From RGIG4079 sp045637505 (lineage in GTDB: Bacteria > Bacteroidota > Bacteroidia > Bacteroidales > Muribaculaceae): a stretch of 64,000 bases of DNA. Each line of letters begins with the position of its first letter. Within the stretch, counting starts at the first letter, position 1. The DNA lies in the NCBI GenBank assembly GCA_045637505.1, contig JAZTZO010000051.1:128286-192285 (forward strand), in the 5' to 3' direction. This document shows positions 52,440 to 62,398 of the stretch, one piece after another. The notes below the pieces were generated by a model. It made no database searches. It was not told the DNA's origin and saw only the letters and a program-made list of their open reading frames with translations. The position numbers and the translations under genes were made by a program.

Positions 52440-55400
52440 TTATTTTTTTGTTTTATTTGTTTTTGTTGCAGTTGATTTAGCTGTTTTTTGTCGTTTGAAG
52501 AACTCCAAGGTTGACTTCATTAACGCATCGCGTTGTGCTTCATCAACTATTGTTTCAAATGGGAAACCAACAATTACTGTTTGATATGTACCTTTATCAC
52601 AAGCGATACCGCTTATCAAATTGTTTTCGCTATATCGCATAATTGTTGCTCCATTCTTGTCATTTGCAGGATAGAATGAATCGGGCGACTCTACTACATA
52701 GCACGCTTCATTCAAACTGTTATTAAATTGAAATTTGTTTTTACCAAATTGGGCATAACGCGATTGTACCTCATATGCTTCTCCGGTAGTTGCTGCTTGG
52801 TCGGTTCGCCAATTAAAACCAAGCACCTCTGCAGCAAACTTTTTATCGGCTGCCAATGTAGCTTTATTGGAATGAGGATTATCCCATAAGTCGGTGGCAA
52901 CATAAGCACCCGAAACAAACATATCTGTGCCTGCTTTAGCCAATTGACGCAAGCGATTTTGCAACGCTACAGGGAAAGTCTTATATTTTGTACCATAAGC
53001 ACCAGTACCCACTTTTACCTCTTTTTGTTTACCAAGTATCAAGTCAATAATTTGGGGAGTATCGGTTGCTTGAGCAAAAGCCTCGGCACTTGATGACACA
53101 AATGAGTAACCTAAATTAGCGATTGATTTTCCATGACAATAAACATAGTCAAAGGTATTACCTGCAATAACTTTTGTTTCATAATTAGCACGGCTTGCAC
53201 CAAATCCGGCTGCATCATCATCCATCCATGGAATACTTCTGCGATATTCAGTTTGTTCGCCAATATAACTTATATCATACACATAAGGCACTCCATGATC
53301 TTTTCGGTCATCAAACCCAGCGATTTCGCCAGCTTCAAACCAATCGGGAGCCGATACGCGTGTGAATCCGTTAACGATAGTCACAGTCTTTGCGCCTTCG
53401 CCTTTATCACAAAGGGCAAGCACTTCAGATGGGAAACTCACACCTCCATCGTTTGCTGCAATAATGCGATATGAATGAATATGATCATCAATGATATTTG
53501 CTATATATTGAGCCGAATCAACTCGTGCAATTTCCTTAAATTCGCCGTCATTAATACGTTCTTGAACAATATAATATGAAGGCATAGCTGTGGGTTCTTG
53601 CTTATCTTCGGTAGCTTTCCACGACAAGACATATTGCGATGAAGCATTTTTTGTGATAGCAAATGCTCTAACTGGCAATGGTTGCACCACATAAGCACGA
53701 TTGTCGCGATTAGCAATAAATTGCAACATGCCTTTGTAGATTGCTCGACTCACTGTGAATCTGAATGAAGGGTCGAGTCCATACTTCATGTCGGCAAAGT
53801 TTTGGTGCGACAAAAGTTCAAGCAACAAAGCAGGAGTTTGAGGCACGCGAGCTTCATAATAGGTTTTGTCCCACATTGCACGACGTGTCCATCGTGGTTC
53901 ATATGCTGCTCGTATATCATCCACAATATTTGTTGCAATGCTATCGGTCAACATACGCGAAGCATATCGAGGTGTACCATTGGCATAACGGCCACCATTG
54001 TCGCTATAATAGATGCTTAATGTACCTATAATCGAGTCATTCATAGTTGTACCAGCATCGGTGTGGAATGCGAGTGAAAGGTCGATGGGTATATTCAAGC
54101 CTTTATAATTAGGCAACATCGAAGAGCCACCCATTAGATAATTCACCCAAGCTCCACGAGCTTTATAATCGTCGGTATAATCGTTTACATTGTTTGATGG
54201 AGTGTAAATTGAATCAGGCACACCTGCCCATTGCATCCAATAGCGTGCAGCCTCGGTAAATCGAGGATACTCACTCTTCACATAGTCATATTCTACTCCG
54301 GGTTCTCCATCTTTCACTTTGCGCGCTACGTTACCCATGCCACCACCTATTTTTACAGCATCGGCAGTAACAACTGCACCTTCTTGGCTTGAAAGATTAA
54401 CCAATTCAATTAACGGAGCTCCATCACCATCAACATCAAATGGGAAATGGCCAAGGTAAATCCATGTTCCTCCACCCATTTTTTGATTAATCTTAAATTC
54501 CTTAACTCCTTCACGAGAGTGAATGCGATAGAGTGCATCAGTTGCAGAGTTGGGTAGTGTTACATACGACACATAAACAGCATATTTCCCTGCCTCGGGT
54601 AATTGTGGTTGCCATTTAGCGATTGAAACATTGTCGTTTTGGGTAACTGTGTTAACCATTCTCGCCAATCCGTCTTTGAAAGGGTTATCCACATCTTTAA
54701 GAATTGCCTTTTTATAAGCAAAACCCTTTACAGAAGCGTCACTCCAAGCTTCAGAGCCCGACACCTCGGTATAGTTTGCTTGCGCCAATGCGCCATCTCC
54801 GTCAACGATTACTTCGTTTGCGTTAAAGTCACGTTCACGAGGGCTCATCACGTAGGCTCCTGCGTTTTCAAGCATAGGCATTAAGAAAGGTATCACATAG
54901 CTTTGTGTGTAAAGGTCTTCAACGGTTTCAAAAATACGAGCGCGTTGCCACTCCCATCGATTGAGTGAGGGTTCAAAATACCACCCATGGCTTTGCCACA
55001 TAGCGATATTGTTACCTTCAAGCCCCGATGGAGCCTCTACCCCACCTACAGGAGTAATGAAACGGTCTTTTTCGGTAGGCCCATTAATTTCGTCATAATC
55101 TACCGCTAAATAATCGTCAAGATTGTGTTTTCCAGCATATATTTTCACATCATAATCACTATAATCGCCTTTTAATGAAGCTAATACCGATTGTTTCATA
55201 TCACAAAGTGCAACTGAATCGATTGAGTTATACCCTACCATTTCATTGCACTTCACTGTCACAAGTTTTTTTGATTTATTGATTTGAACCGCTTCAACTT
55301 TTATTGATCCTATGTTGCTATAAGATGGTTGCAAAGATTTCAATGCAGCACAAGCATCCTTTTCCACATTTTGAGCTTGTGAAAAAACTGACACACACAC

Positions 55401-55442
55401 TGCAAGCAAAAGGGCTAAGCCTTTGAGTGTAAATCGGTTCAT
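52440..55442 (-). CDS. Secreted zinc amidase-like protein interrupted by a golvesin-type domain
   Basis: 1000 residues with signal peptide (LALLLAVCVSVFSQAQ). The four positions of N-acetylmuramoyl-L-alanine amidases (Amidase_3) can be traced: His152 in WQSHGWYFEP, Glu172 or Glu175 in IFETVEDLY, His460 in SLAFHTDAG, and Glu542 in ALLLELLSHQNFAD. Between the second and third sits a golvesin C-terminal-like binding domain (about 245-370). A fibronectin-III-like region (about 590-690) and a long C-terminal domain follow. Such proteins are often labelled xanthan lyase; the motifs seen here argue for a peptidoglycan amidase instead. It is the first gene of the 11-gene set. Confidence 0.72.
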   Translation of the reverse strand: MNRFTLKGLALLLAVCVSVFSQAQNVEKDACAALKSLQPSYSNIGSIKVEAVQINKSKKLVTVKCNEMVGYNSIDSVALCDMKQSVLASLKGDYSDYDVKIYAGKHNLDDYLAVDYDEINGPTEKDRFITPVGGVEAPSGLEGNNIAMWQSHGWYFEPSLNRWEWQRARIFETVEDLYTQSYVIPFLMPMLENAGAYVMSPRERDFNANEVIVDGDGALAQANYTEVSGSEAWSDASVKGFAYKKAILKDVDNPFKDGLARMVNTVTQNDNVSIAKWQPQLPEAGKYAVYVSYVTLPNSATDALYRIHSREGVKEFKINQKMGGGTWIYLGHFPFDVDGDGAPLIELVNLSSQEGAVVTADAVKIGGGMGNVARKVKDGEPGVEYDYVKSEYPRFTEAARYWMQWAGVPDSIYTPSNNVNDYTDDYKARGAWVNYLMGGSSMLPNYKGLNIPIDLSLAFHTDAGTTMNDSIIGTLSIYYSDNGGRYANGTPRYASRMLTDSIATNIVDDIRAAYEPRWTRRAMWDKTYYEARVPQTPALLLELLSHQNFADMKYGLDPSFRFTVSRAIYKGMLQFIANRDNRAYVVQPLPVRAFAITKNASSQYVLSWKATEDKQEPTAMPSYYIVQERINDGEFKEIARVDSAQYIANIIDDHIHSYRIIAANDGGVSFPSEVLALCDKGEGAKTVTIVNGFTRVSAPDWFEAGEIAGFDDRKDHGVPYVYDISYIGEQTEYRRSIPWMDDDAAGFGASRANYETKVIAGNTFDYVYCHGKSIANLGYSFVSSSAEAFAQATDTPQIIDLILGKQKEVKVGTGAYGTKYKTFPVALQNRLRQLAKAGTDMFVSGAYVATDLWDNPHSNKATLAADKKFAAEVLGFNWRTDQAATTGEAYEVQSRYAQFGKNKFQFNNSLNEACYVVESPDSFYPANDKNGATIMRYSENNLISGIACDKGTYQTVIVGFPFETIVDEAQRDALMKSTLEFFKRQKTAKSTATKTNKTKK

Positions 55443-55486
55443 TATAGGTTTATCAGGTTATTAACGATTATTATGACGATTATTTA

Positions 55487-55494
55487 CAAAGATA
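55487..55494 (-). promoter_or_regulatory. -7 box upstream of the peptidoglycan salvage set
   Basis: TATCTTTG on the minus strand, 44 bases before the golvesin/amidase-like gene. A near-copy (AATCTTTG) lies just upstream at 55498-55505. No clear -33 box. Confidence 0.45.
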
Positions 55495-55590
55495 ATACAA
55501 AGATTAAATAAAAACACCATAATTAGAGAAAAAAATCTCTAATTAAAGATTTATTAATATTTAACTATATATTTTTAGCATTCTGCGACT

Positions 55591-56424
55591 TTAGTTTGCA
55601 TGGTATTGAATTAACCCAGGCATCGAACTTTGCACAATTTTTGCAATTTCAACTCCAAAATCGCCCGCTACTTTATTTAGAATTTCGGCATATGTCGTTG
55701 CAGTTGCTCCCACAAAACATATTTGCAATTCTTTATAGTTATAAGCCGATATATTGCGTGCGAAGAAACTCAAAAATGCATCGTAAACCAATTGATATAC
55801 ATATTCATTATCAAGATTTTCCGACAAGAAATGAGAATAAGCCGAGAGAGAACGGTTAGGTAATGGACTTGTATATACAGCGTCCATTATTTCGTCGGGT
55901 GTAACCTTATATTTCTCAAAAAAGGCATCGATAATTTGCTTGGGAGCTATTCCCTTGAGACAATCACTCAAAAATTGTTTTCCAAGACATGCACCACTAC
56001 CCTCATCGCCAAGGATAAAACCTAATGGTCGCACATTTTTTACAACTTTTTCACCATCGTAATAACACGAATTGGATCCAGTGCCTAATATACATGCCAA
56101 TCCTGATTCTTTTACCAACAATCCTCTTGCAGCACCGAGCAAGTCACTTTCAACCGTTACAGGAGTCTTAAATTGGGCTACAAGCGATGATTCCATCACC
56201 TTTGTTTTCTCGGCGTTGGCACACCCTGCTCCATAGAAATATATATGCTCCCATCGACGACGAAAAAACGCTTCAGGAAGTTCCAATCTTATGCTATGAG
56301 AAATCTCTCTGCGAGTTTGGAAATAAGGGTTCAACCCTTGAGTAAATGCGCGCTCAACCACTTTATCTCCATCTACAAGCACCCATTCTGTGCGCGTCGA
56401 ACTGCTGTCAGCAATCACCTTCAT
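55591..56424 (-). CDS. BadF/BadG-family amino-sugar kinase, second copy
   Basis: 277 residues from ATG 56424 (MKVIADSSSTRTEW); an earlier ATG (56445) adds seven charged residues. It is clearly related to the kinase at 41165: HIYFYGAGCANAEKT, ACILGTGSNSCYYDGEKV and GFILGDEGSGACLGK. The phosphate-1 loop is unusual: D-S-S-S-T instead of D-x-G-S/T-T, so the conserved glycine is Ser. It may be the GlcNAc kinase that complements the MurK-like enzyme, or a weak or altered enzyme. It has its own promoter (56463-56494) and lies just before the salvage set. Confidence 0.85.
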   Translation of the reverse strand: MKVIADSSSTRTEWVLVDGDKVVERAFTQGLNPYFQTRREISHSIRLELPEAFFRRRWEHIYFYGAGCANAEKTKVMESSLVAQFKTPVTVESDLLGAARGLLVKESGLACILGTGSNSCYYDGEKVVKNVRPLGFILGDEGSGACLGKQFLSDCLKGIAPKQIIDAFFEKYKVTPDEIMDAVYTSPLPNRSLSAYSHFLSENLDNEYVYQLVYDAFLSFFARNISAYNYKELQICFVGATATTYAEILNKVAGDFGVEIAKIVQSSMPGLIQYHAN

Positions 56425-56462
56425 TTCTCTTTCTTTTTTTATCAATAATATCCTATAAAATG

Positions 56463-56494
56463 CAAAATTATAAAATTATTAAAATATAACCAAA
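56463..56494 (-). promoter_or_regulatory. Promoter of the second amino-sugar kinase gene
   Basis: Minus strand: TTTG (56491-56494), 20 bases, TAATTTTG (56463-56470). The best match to the Bacteroidota consensus in the window. Confidence 0.65.
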
Positions 56495-56539
56495 TTGATT
56501 TTTCTTCACTTAAAAACGCATCACCCAAATGGCCAAATA

Positions 56540-56579
56540 AATAAAAGTGCCACCCGAAATATCGAGCGGCACTTTTTAT
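56540..56579 (-). terminator. Terminator of the propeller/amidase operon
   Basis: AAAAGTGCC (56543-56551) pairs with GGCACTTTT (56568-56576), 16-base loop, T-rich on the minus-strand exit. Confidence 0.82.
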
Positions 56580-56601
56580 GAAGTTATGTGTCTAACGAGG
56601 A

Positions 56602-59100
56602 TTAACGACAGATAGATACTTTGTGAGAAGTTTCACCTTCAATAGTATTAACATTCAAGATGTAAACACCTTGTGGCAATTCTGATACATTAAGTTTGTT
56701 AGCGTTGAGAGCTTCTGCAACTTTTTCGCCACGAATGTTAAACAACTCAAGTTTGTTAATTGCAGCAGGAGCATCTACATTGAATACATCATTTGCTGGG
56801 ATAGGATAAATGCGTACTGCATCGGCATCAGCAACTACTCCTTCTACGCCACCTTCTTCGGCTGTGCGTTTGATGAGGTTGTCAATATAGAATTCACCTT
56901 TTTGAGTGATAGGACTTGTTACTTGCACCACTTTAATGTTGCTAAAGTTATAGTCATAACCTGCTTCAAGAGAATTCAATGTTACTTCTTTGTATTCCCA
57001 ACCGCGGAAGTTAAGATCACAAAGTTTTTCATATTTAGTGTCGGTACCTTGAGTTACACCTACCCAAAGTTCGTGGTTATTAAAGTCGCCATAAACGTGA
57101 AGGCCGAGTACATCACCTTTAGCATATGTGCGAGGAGTTTCATCAGGAGCAACAAAGTTCCATACTACTTGACAGTCGTGATTATCGGCAAAGCTATAAG
57201 CTAAACGAGTTGAAGCTTTATCATAAAGATATTTAGCGGTACTCTTTGCAGCAGTTGGTTTTGCAAGGTTGTTTACTGTATAAGTTGTATCATAAGTAAA
57301 CAAATCGGCAGCGTTGAATCCTTCAAGGATAGTACCTTCTTTCTCACCCGATACATCTTTAGCGGTGAAGTTGAGAGTTACATCAACATTCATTGGAAGG
57401 TTTTCTTTATCACGCAATGCACCAGAGATAACAGCACGATAAGATTCGCCTACGGTCAAGTCGTTTTGCAACACAATCATTGCGTTACCATAACCATTTG
57501 ACAATTGGTTGAATTTAGAACTACGAGTATTGATTTTCAACTCATTATTGTTCTTATCATAAACTTTGATTTGGTTTTGATAGTCAGAGTAATCAATAGT
57601 TTTATCAAAACGGAATTCAAATACAGGAGCGTCGAAGTGAACAGCACCACCATCAGCTGGATAGTTGTCAATCATTTCAAGACGGTTACGACCGAGTGTT
57701 CTGAAGTTGAATGTAAAGTCTTCGCCAAGAGTTGGGTCGGTTGTATATGTATCAGGAGTTTTTGCAGTTTTAGCCAATGTTACAGTATATTCTGTTTCAG
57801 TTTCAAGAGAAAGAGAAGGAATAAATGAAACTTTGTGGAAAGAGTTGCTATATACGAAATAACCTTCTACAGCAGGAGTAATTGTGAAAGCTTCTTCAAA
57901 TGATTTTTCATCGATGTCATAGTTAAATTCGAAATCAACAGTTGAAGCACAGCTCACTGCAGCACCATCTTGACCAATAGGACCATATGTTTTGATAGTC
58001 AATTTTTCAGGGCGTTTGTAGCACAATGGCATATCTTGATATGTTACTTCATCAGCTACTACAGTAACTTTTGTTTCTTCAGTATAGTAATTATCGTGAG
58101 TTACTTTCACTGTATATTCACCAGGAGTGATGTTACGGAACACGAATACACCATTATAATCTTTATCGGTAGTGCGTTCTTGAACCACATTACCTTGAGC
58201 ATCGATTAACTCAACATGAGCGAAGTTGATAGCAGCGTTTTTATCACGACCAAGATATGTGAATGTAGTAGGATAAGTAAATTCGCGAAGATTGTGGTTG
58301 TCATACACAACACCAGCAACATTACCAGTTACGAAACGATCTTCAGTATTGAAGTGAATCATAAGAGATTTAGCAAAGTACCATGCTTCAAGCCAGTTGT
58401 AGTCATCATTCATCAAGCGGTGAGCTTGAGGACGGTGTTCGTGCATACCACCTTCTGAAAGCATACCTATGCCATGGAGGTTACGCAACACGCCAAGGCT
58501 ATAGCCTAACAAATCTTTATCGGCTGTAACACGACCTGGGTTAGTTGTACCTGTTTGACCCTTGTAGTTTACCCAGTTAGAATAGATACTTGTATTAAAC
58601 ACATCATTAACTACATTAGAAAGTCTTTCATTTTCTGCTTTATAAGTAGTCAATTGGCCACTCCAGTCATCATAGCTACCACCTTTGTGGAATATCATCA
58701 ATGGATAATTCACGCCTTCACCTGCATTAGAGTGAATTGAGAAGAAACAGTCGGCATTATTGTTATTAGCGACATATGAACGAGTAGTCAAACCTGGCTC
58801 ATCTGGAATACCATCACCATCAATTTCATTATAGGTGTTATGAGTACGAGTAAGAATACAGTTAGTGCCAAGTGAATCAAGAATAGCTTTCAAGTAAAGA
58901 CCTTTAACAAGGTTACTCTTTGATTCCCAATAACCATCGGTTGAGTTTTGTTCATAAGGGTGAATTTTAATAGGACGGTCATCACCATCATAACCACCAT
59001 GACCAGGGTCAACAACAACGGTCAAATCTTTCATTTTCTTTGCTTCAACAGCAGTTGTTGCTACTAAAGCTGCTAATATGATAAATAATATACGTTTCAT
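56602..59100 (-). CDS. T9SS-sorted N-acetylmuramoyl-L-alanine amidase, copy 2
   Basis: 832 residues. After a signal peptide (FIILAALVATTAVEA) the Amidase_3 domain has zinc ligands His34 (DPGHGG), Glu59 (YWESKSN) and His123 (SIHSNA) and the catalytic Glu216 (MLSEGG). A carboxypeptidase-regulatory-like domain (about 255-345) and Ig-like domains (about 370-580) follow. The last 75 residues are a type A T9SS sorting domain starting at VRIYPIPANDVFNV and ending KVSICR. It should be carried across the outer membrane and cut peptide stems from peptidoglycan. It is preceded by a small propeller gene at a 2-base gap. Confidence 0.9.
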   Translation of the reverse strand: MKRILFIILAALVATTAVEAKKMKDLTVVVDPGHGGYDGDDRPIKIHPYEQNSTDGYWESKSNLVKGLYLKAILDSLGTNCILTRTHNTYNEIDGDGIPDEPGLTTRSYVANNNNADCFFSIHSNAGEGVNYPLMIFHKGGSYDDWSGQLTTYKAENERLSNVVNDVFNTSIYSNWVNYKGQTGTTNPGRVTADKDLLGYSLGVLRNLHGIGMLSEGGMHEHRPQAHRLMNDDYNWLEAWYFAKSLMIHFNTEDRFVTGNVAGVVYDNHNLREFTYPTTFTYLGRDKNAAINFAHVELIDAQGNVVQERTTDKDYNGVFVFRNITPGEYTVKVTHDNYYTEETKVTVVADEVTYQDMPLCYKRPEKLTIKTYGPIGQDGAAVSCASTVDFEFNYDIDEKSFEEAFTITPAVEGYFVYSNSFHKVSFIPSLSLETETEYTVTLAKTAKTPDTYTTDPTLGEDFTFNFRTLGRNRLEMIDNYPADGGAVHFDAPVFEFRFDKTIDYSDYQNQIKVYDKNNNELKINTRSSKFNQLSNGYGNAMIVLQNDLTVGESYRAVISGALRDKENLPMNVDVTLNFTAKDVSGEKEGTILEGFNAADLFTYDTTYTVNNLAKPTAAKSTAKYLYDKASTRLAYSFADNHDCQVVWNFVAPDETPRTYAKGDVLGLHVYGDFNNHELWVGVTQGTDTKYEKLCDLNFRGWEYKEVTLNSLEAGYDYNFSNIKVVQVTSPITQKGEFYIDNLIKRTAEEGGVEGVVADADAVRIYPIPANDVFNVDAPAAINKLELFNIRGEKVAEALNANKLNVSELPQGVYILNVNTIEGETSHKVSICR

Positions 59101-59102
59101 AA

Positions 59103-59951
59103 TTATTCGTTAATTAGAATGTTCATTACATACATCTCACCATCTTCAGTAGTATAAATGATTTTATCTTCTACTGCTGCGAGACCATCTACACGCACAC
59201 TATCGTCAGTTAGTTCGGTAATTTTACCTGTAGCGACTTCAATAGCGATGATTTTAGCGCTTGTGATAACATAGCCGTCATCTTTAGTGCTCAATGCTAC
59301 AACAAATTTATCACCTACCCAGCATGGGAATTCGCCACGGCTTGTGAGGAATTTTGCTTCAGTACCATCAACATTTGAAACGAAAAGACCCGAATAGATT
59401 TCGTTGAACACGAGTTTTGTAGCCGATGGAGAAACCGATGGCCACAAATAAAGATATCCATATTCAATAGGGTTGATTTCGCGTTTCACTCCGTTAATTG
59501 ACACTTCCATTGCTTGCTTATTTGCAAAGGCATAAGCATAAGTATCAGCAACAAGAGCGGGAGTGTTAACTGCAGCTTTTGAGTGCTTCATTAATTGAGC
59601 TTTGTCTTTTGACACGAAGCTATAACGCTTCACATCATCGCGCGAAATACCGTCTTCTTTAACCGAAGTGCGATAAACGATTTCGTTACCGTCGGCAGTG
59701 AAACGTGGAAAGAAACCAGCTTTGGGTGATTGATCAATCACGCTTTTTTCTTGAGTTGACAAATTGAATGATTTCAATCCAGTATAGTCCTCTGATGTAA
59801 AGAGAACCACTTCCCCATTAGGGCTCAATGTGGGATGGTGAGCATCACATCCTACATCAACTTTCTTTGTGTAAACGGCAGTAATATCGGCTGCACTCAT
59901 TGAAGCACAAATACCTAAAGCTGCCGCTAAAATAAAAGTTCTTGTTTTCAT
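59103..59951 (-). CDS. TolB-like beta-propeller protein, copy 2
   Basis: 282 residues with signal peptide (FILAAALGICASMSAA). Propeller phrases of the PD40 type are seen: HPTLSPNGEVVLFTSEDYTGL, FFPRFTADGNEIVYRTS, LWPSVSPSATKLVFNEIYSGLFVSN, and IYTTEDGEMYVMNI at the end. There is no catalytic motif and no sorting domain, so it should stay in the periplasm. It precedes a T9SS amidase gene by 2 bases and resembles the protein at 62399 in length, phrase order and position. Confidence 0.8.
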   Translation of the reverse strand: MKTRTFILAAALGICASMSAADITAVYTKKVDVGCDAHHPTLSPNGEVVLFTSEDYTGLKSFNLSTQEKSVIDQSPKAGFFPRFTADGNEIVYRTSVKEDGISRDDVKRYSFVSKDKAQLMKHSKAAVNTPALVADTYAYAFANKQAMEVSINGVKREINPIEYGYLYLWPSVSPSATKLVFNEIYSGLFVSNVDGTEAKFLTSRGEFPCWVGDKFVVALSTKDDGYVITSAKIIAIEVATGKITELTDDSVRVDGLAAVEDKIIYTTEDGEMYVMNILINE

Positions 59952-59972
59952 TTTGATATTATTATTTAGTTA

Positions 59973-62381
59973 TTAATGTTTTACAACTACTTTCTTCAAA
60001 GTGTATTTACCACCGACATGGATACGCGCAAAATAAACGCCATCGGCAATTTCGCTCACATTGATTACATTGCCCGATGCTTTAGCAATCGATGTTCCAT
60101 TCATTGCTATAAGTTCTACGCTATCAATTAAGCCATCGGCATTTGCAATCAAGAGTTCTGATGCAGGATTAGGATATACAGTAACTGTTGCAAATTCAAC
60201 ATTTTCAATACCTGCGCCATCTTTAATGAAGTTTACATTGTCGATTTTAAATTCACCTATACGGCTCATTAAGCTTGGAGTTTGAACCACTTTAATACCC
60301 GAAATTTGATATTCTTTTTCGCCTTCAAGCATAGTCAATGGCACTTCAAAGTAACGCCATCCAAGGAAGTCCATTTGACCCATTGGGATATATTTAACAT
60401 CTTCGGGGGCAATAGCTTCGAGATAAACTTCATTAGCAGTCAAGTCACCATACACATGAACACCTATTGCGTCATTATTGGTCAATTTTGTTTCACATAC
60501 AGCAGCGCGTGAAATCAACATTTCGCTACCTTCGGTTTCGGGGAATTCATATGCTACATTCACACATGATGAGCCAAACAATTTGTTAGTTCCGTCGGCT
60601 GTGATGTTTGCCGATGTTACATTTGCCGAACCTTGTTCATTGAGTGCATAAACCGATGCATCTTCCATTTCGTCGATTGCTTCACCGAGTTTATCTTCGC
60701 CAGCATCTACTGCAGTGAAATTAACCACTACGCTATCTTGCAATGGAATACCATCTTTGTCGGCAATTTCATTTGAAAGAGTCATTTTGTATTTTTTACC
60801 CACAGTCAAATCTTTAGTAAATGGAATGCGGAAGAAACCATATTCAGCGCCAAGTTTACTATAGGTCATTTTACGATTGTTAAGAGCAACTTTTGTTCCT
60901 TCTTCGTCAACGATTGAAACTTGTTTTAGAATTGGTGTTACATTAGGCAATTTGTCGAAACGAACTTCGATTGAAGGATTGTCGAAGTGAACTTTTTCGC
61001 CATCTTTAGGGAATTGACCAAGGATTGACATATAGTTGCGATCGGCAGTGTAGAACGACATTTCAAATGGAGCTTCCATAGCCATGCCACTGGCATGTTT
61101 AGCAGTCACATCAAGACGAGCAGTGTAGATAGTGCTTGTTTGATATGTTTGTGATGGAGTAAACACCATGCGGAGGTTATTATTTTCCCATGTAAACTCA
61201 CCGGGAATTTCGGGTGTAATAGAGAAGGCTGCTTCAACACTTGCAGTGTCCATATCCCAGTTAAAGTCGAGCACTACTGGTGAATTACAAAGCACTCCAG
61301 GCTCTCCTTCTTTCCACACTGGTGAATATGCTTCAACAACAGGTGCTGTGCTACGAATCTTGTTCATTTTGAAATTAGCAAATGTAATTTCATCGGCTAC
61401 AACTTCAACCATTGCAGTTGATTCATAGTGACGATTACCGCTCACTTTGAGCATGTATTTACCTGGTTCTACTTTGCGGAATGCATAGATACCATTAAAC
61501 ACCATATCGCTATATGTTTCTTGCAATTTAGTTGTACCTGTTTCGTCCCATAATGAAACAAATGCAGTATCAACAGTTTCTAATTTGTCATCATCAATCA
61601 TTTTGTAGTCACCCACGCGTGGGAAACGGCTATCGTTCAAACGACCTGCAACTGCGCCATATGTTACACCAGGAAGACCATATTGGTCATCAAGAGCTTT
61701 ACGGAAGTTCCAAGCTTCAATCCATTTATAATCAAGACTCATCAAACGATAAGTTTCGGGAATATAGTCATGGAAAGAGCCTTCTGACAAGCAACCAGGG
61801 ATTGTGAGTGCACGCAACACGCCATATCCTTGAGTTCCCCAAGTGGGTTGGAACGACCAGTCACCACGATAGTTGGGTGTTGTGCTGGTCCAAATTGTTG
61901 CGTCGTTTACCAAAAGGTTTTCTGCGATATTTATAGCCCACACTTTTGCATCTGGATAAACTGGTTCATTGTCATATCCACGATAGAAAATAATAGGGAA
62001 GTTTACACGATTAGATGTACCGGTAGCATTTGAGTGAATAGAAAGGAAGATGTCGGAACCAGCAGCATTTGCCAAACGTCCGATTGTTTCCAATCCAAGG
62101 TCATCGGCGCTTGTGTTAGTAACACGCGACATCACTACCTTTGCACCAAGTTCTTGCAACATATCGCGCAAGAAGAAACCTTTGTGCATATTAGAGTTTG
62201 ATTCCCAGAAACCCGATGTATCGCCCAATTCATAAGGATAAATCACCACATTACGGTCGTTTGATTGATCATGACCACCATGGCCTGGGTTGATATAGAA
62301 AATGAGGTCACTATAGTTTGTTGCCATAGCCGAAATAGCAGCAAGACCAGCAACTACGAATGCAATAAATTTCTTTTTCAT
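59973..62381 (-). CDS. T9SS-sorted N-acetylmuramoyl-L-alanine amidase, copy 1
   Basis: 802 residues. Signal peptide (FVVAGLAAISAMA) and Amidase_3 domain with His34 (NPGHGG), Glu60 (FWESNSN), His116 (SIHSNA) and Glu200 (CLSEGS). A carboxypeptidase-regulatory-like domain (about 235-345) and Ig-like domains (about 355-560) come before a C-terminal type A T9SS sorting domain (VTVYPNPASELLIA ... KKVVVKH). Domain order equals that of the protein at 56602, though residues differ widely, so the duplication is old. It follows a small propeller gene by 17 bases. Confidence 0.9.
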   Translation of the reverse strand: MKKKFIAFVVAGLAAISAMATNYSDLIFYINPGHGGHDQSNDRNVVIYPYELGDTSGFWESNSNMHKGFFLRDMLQELGAKVVMSRVTNTSADDLGLETIGRLANAAGSDIFLSIHSNATGTSNRVNFPIIFYRGYDNEPVYPDAKVWAINIAENLLVNDATIWTSTTPNYRGDWSFQPTWGTQGYGVLRALTIPGCLSEGSFHDYIPETYRLMSLDYKWIEAWNFRKALDDQYGLPGVTYGAVAGRLNDSRFPRVGDYKMIDDDKLETVDTAFVSLWDETGTTKLQETYSDMVFNGIYAFRKVEPGKYMLKVSGNRHYESTAMVEVVADEITFANFKMNKIRSTAPVVEAYSPVWKEGEPGVLCNSPVVLDFNWDMDTASVEAAFSITPEIPGEFTWENNNLRMVFTPSQTYQTSTIYTARLDVTAKHASGMAMEAPFEMSFYTADRNYMSILGQFPKDGEKVHFDNPSIEVRFDKLPNVTPILKQVSIVDEEGTKVALNNRKMTYSKLGAEYGFFRIPFTKDLTVGKKYKMTLSNEIADKDGIPLQDSVVVNFTAVDAGEDKLGEAIDEMEDASVYALNEQGSANVTSANITADGTNKLFGSSCVNVAYEFPETEGSEMLISRAAVCETKLTNNDAIGVHVYGDLTANEVYLEAIAPEDVKYIPMGQMDFLGWRYFEVPLTMLEGEKEYQISGIKVVQTPSLMSRIGEFKIDNVNFIKDGAGIENVEFATVTVYPNPASELLIANADGLIDSVELIAMNGTSIAKASGNVINVSEIADGVYFARIHVGGKYTLKKVVVKH

Positions 62382-62398
62382 ATCTTGTGTCCTCCTTC

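Noticed and set aside
52440..55442. Xanthan lyase
   Set aside because: No polysaccharide-lyase motifs were recognised, whereas residues fitting an Amidase_3 site are present.
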